NCBI GenBank assembly: GCA_964057225.1
Contig: OZ059894.1
Location: 3,844,001-3,908,000, forward strand
Length of the DNA stretch: 64,000 bases
Source of the DNA: Auanema rhodensis
Lineage: Eukaryota > Nematoda > Chromadorea > Rhabditida > Rhabditidae
Reading direction: 5' to 3'
A program made the translations under genes and the position numbers. This document shows, in pieces, positions 63,178 through 64,000 of the stretch. Each line of letters opens with the position of its first letter. The stretch's first letter is position 1. The notes under the pieces were generated by a model. That model made no database searches and was not told where the DNA came from. It saw nothing but the letters and a program-made list of their open reading frames with translations.

Positions 63178-64000
63178 TTTTTGTCAAAATGTTTTTGGAA
63201 GCAATGTTGAGTGTACATGGAAACTCAACATACACTAATGCATCATTTTTCAAACGATCATAACTAATTTTTGTATTAAGCGTTTCTCAATGTAGTATAG
63301 TGCATTCGATGCGGATTTTTAAGCTGCGTCGATCTGTGTTATCAGATTTGCGCTAGCTTAAAAATGCACCGAGATATCAACTGATATAAGTTCACACTTA
63401 TATCCTCGATTTTCACCCTGAAGGAATAATTTTTTTTGTTGAATAACATTGTCCATCGTCTTTGCCTTGAAAAATGGAATCTAAAAACATCTACTTTTTG
63501 CTAAATTATTTTGAAATTTTTCGAAAAAATTTTTGTCAAAATGTTTTTGGAAGCAATGTTGAGTGTACATGGAAACTCAACATACACTAATGCATCATTT
63601 TTCAAACGATCATAACTAATTTTTGTATCAAGCGTTTCTCAATGTAGTTTAGTGCATTCGATGCGGATTTTTAAGCTGCGTCGATCTGTGTTATCAGATG
63701 TGCGCTAGCTTAAAAATGCACCGAGATATCAACTGATATAAGTTCACACTTATATCCTCGATTTTCACCCTGAAGGAATAATTTTTTCGTTGAATAACAT
63801 TGTCCATCGTCTTTGCCTTGAAAAATGGAATCTAAAAACATCTACTTTTTGCTAAATTATTTTGAAATTTTTCGAAAAAATTTTTGTCAAAATGTTTTTG
63901 GAAGCAATGTTGAGTGTACATGGAAACTCAACATACACTAATGCATCATTTTTCAAACGATCATAACTAATTTTTGTATCAAGCGTTTCTCAATGTAGTT
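63178..64000 (+). repeat. Copies 181-183, right end of window
   Basis: Copy 181 (63178-63529, 352 bp) carries the T insertion. Copy 182 (63530-63880) is a gtgc copy with gaaaaatgg. Copy 183 is cut by the window edge after unit position 120 and shows gtatca and gtagtt. The array continues beyond the window. Confidence 0.93.

Larger units (their letters stand above)
1..64000 (+). repeat. 351-bp satellite DNA array, 182.3 copies
   Basis: The same 351-bp unit recurs from the first to the last base, always in the same orientation, with no other sequence between copies. Unit starts fall at 1, 352, 703 and so on; the last full copy is 63530-63880 and a partial copy runs to the window end. Seven copies differ in length by one or two bases. 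Copies differ from each other at a limited set of recurrent sites, so variants define subfamilies and duplicated blocks. Composition is about 32% G+C. Length and uniformity are typical of centromeric or pericentromeric satellite DNA; that location is inferred, because neither edge of the array is in the window. No transposon, gene or inversion interrupts it. Both edges lie outside, so the true array is longer. Confidence 0.99.

Noticed and set aside
1-64000. CRISPR array or bacterial repeat region
   Set aside because: The whole 351-bp unit repeats with no unique spacers, and no coding sequence accompanies it.
1-64000. Transposable element or retroelement arranged in tandem
   Set aside because: No terminal repeats, target-site duplications, coding remnants or interruptions were found; the register is unbroken.
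1-64000. Identification with the ~360-bp Tribolium castaneum satellite or the 357-bp Pimelia satellite
   Set aside because: Only the length and AT-richness are similar. I cannot confirm sequence identity from memory; a search of Repbase/Dfam and GenBank with one unit would decide it.
1-64000. tRNA, 5S rRNA or pol III promoter boxes, telomere repeats, bacterial promoters or terminators
   Set aside because: No B-box-like, TTAGG/TTAGGG or cloverleaf pattern was seen. The hairpin-plus-T-run shapes recur in every unit as satellite structure, not as gene ends.

Overview
The whole 64 kb window is one uninterrupted tandem satellite DNA array. A unit of 351 bp (about 32% G+C by hand count of the consensus) is repeated head to tail in one orientation, giving 182 complete copies plus 120 bp of a 183rd. 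I found no gene, RNA gene, transposable element, CRISPR array, telomere repeat or unique sequence. The few reading frames of 65-75 codons come from single point mutations that remove a stop codon inside a repeat.

An array this long and this uniform points to eukaryotic heterochromatin, most simply centromeric or pericentromeric. The AT-rich composition, the lack of CpG depletion (about 12 CpG per unit against about 9 expected) and the style of the sequence fit an invertebrate, perhaps an insect. That is low-confidence inference; I cannot name the species or the satellite family.

Copies are numbered from base 1. Copy 1 starts at 1, copy 10 at 3160, copy 50 at 17200, copy 100 at 34745, copy 150 at 52295 and copy 182 at 63530. 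All copies are 351 bp except copy 51 (349), copies 54, 58 and 67 (350) and copies 150, 164 and 181 (352). Unit positions below count from the T-run that begins ttttt-gtcaaaatg.

Layout: 1-6318 (copies 1-18) is an early subfamily. At 6319 it switches abruptly to the subfamilies that fill the rest. 6319-16497 contains a 2106-bp six-copy tandem duplication. 16498-26671 holds two versions of a block of about 13 copies. 26672-35446 holds a further 13-copy-spaced pair and a four-copy duplication. 35447-51241 contains an 8424-bp-spaced repeat of ten copies and several smaller duplications. 51242-61071 has a five-copy duplication. 61072-64000 is the most uniform part and shows a simple alternating dimer.

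There is no single fixed higher-order unit. The array looks built by successive segmental duplications of 1, 2, 3, 4, 5, 6, 8, about 13 and 24 copies, overprinted by short gene-conversion-like tracts. Within the unit there are several inverted repeats: a 9-bp hairpin, a compound 59-nt hairpin, two overlapping and mutually exclusive dyads, and a 12-bp palindrome. Many recurrent variants fall in the loops of the large hairpin or outside the dyads.
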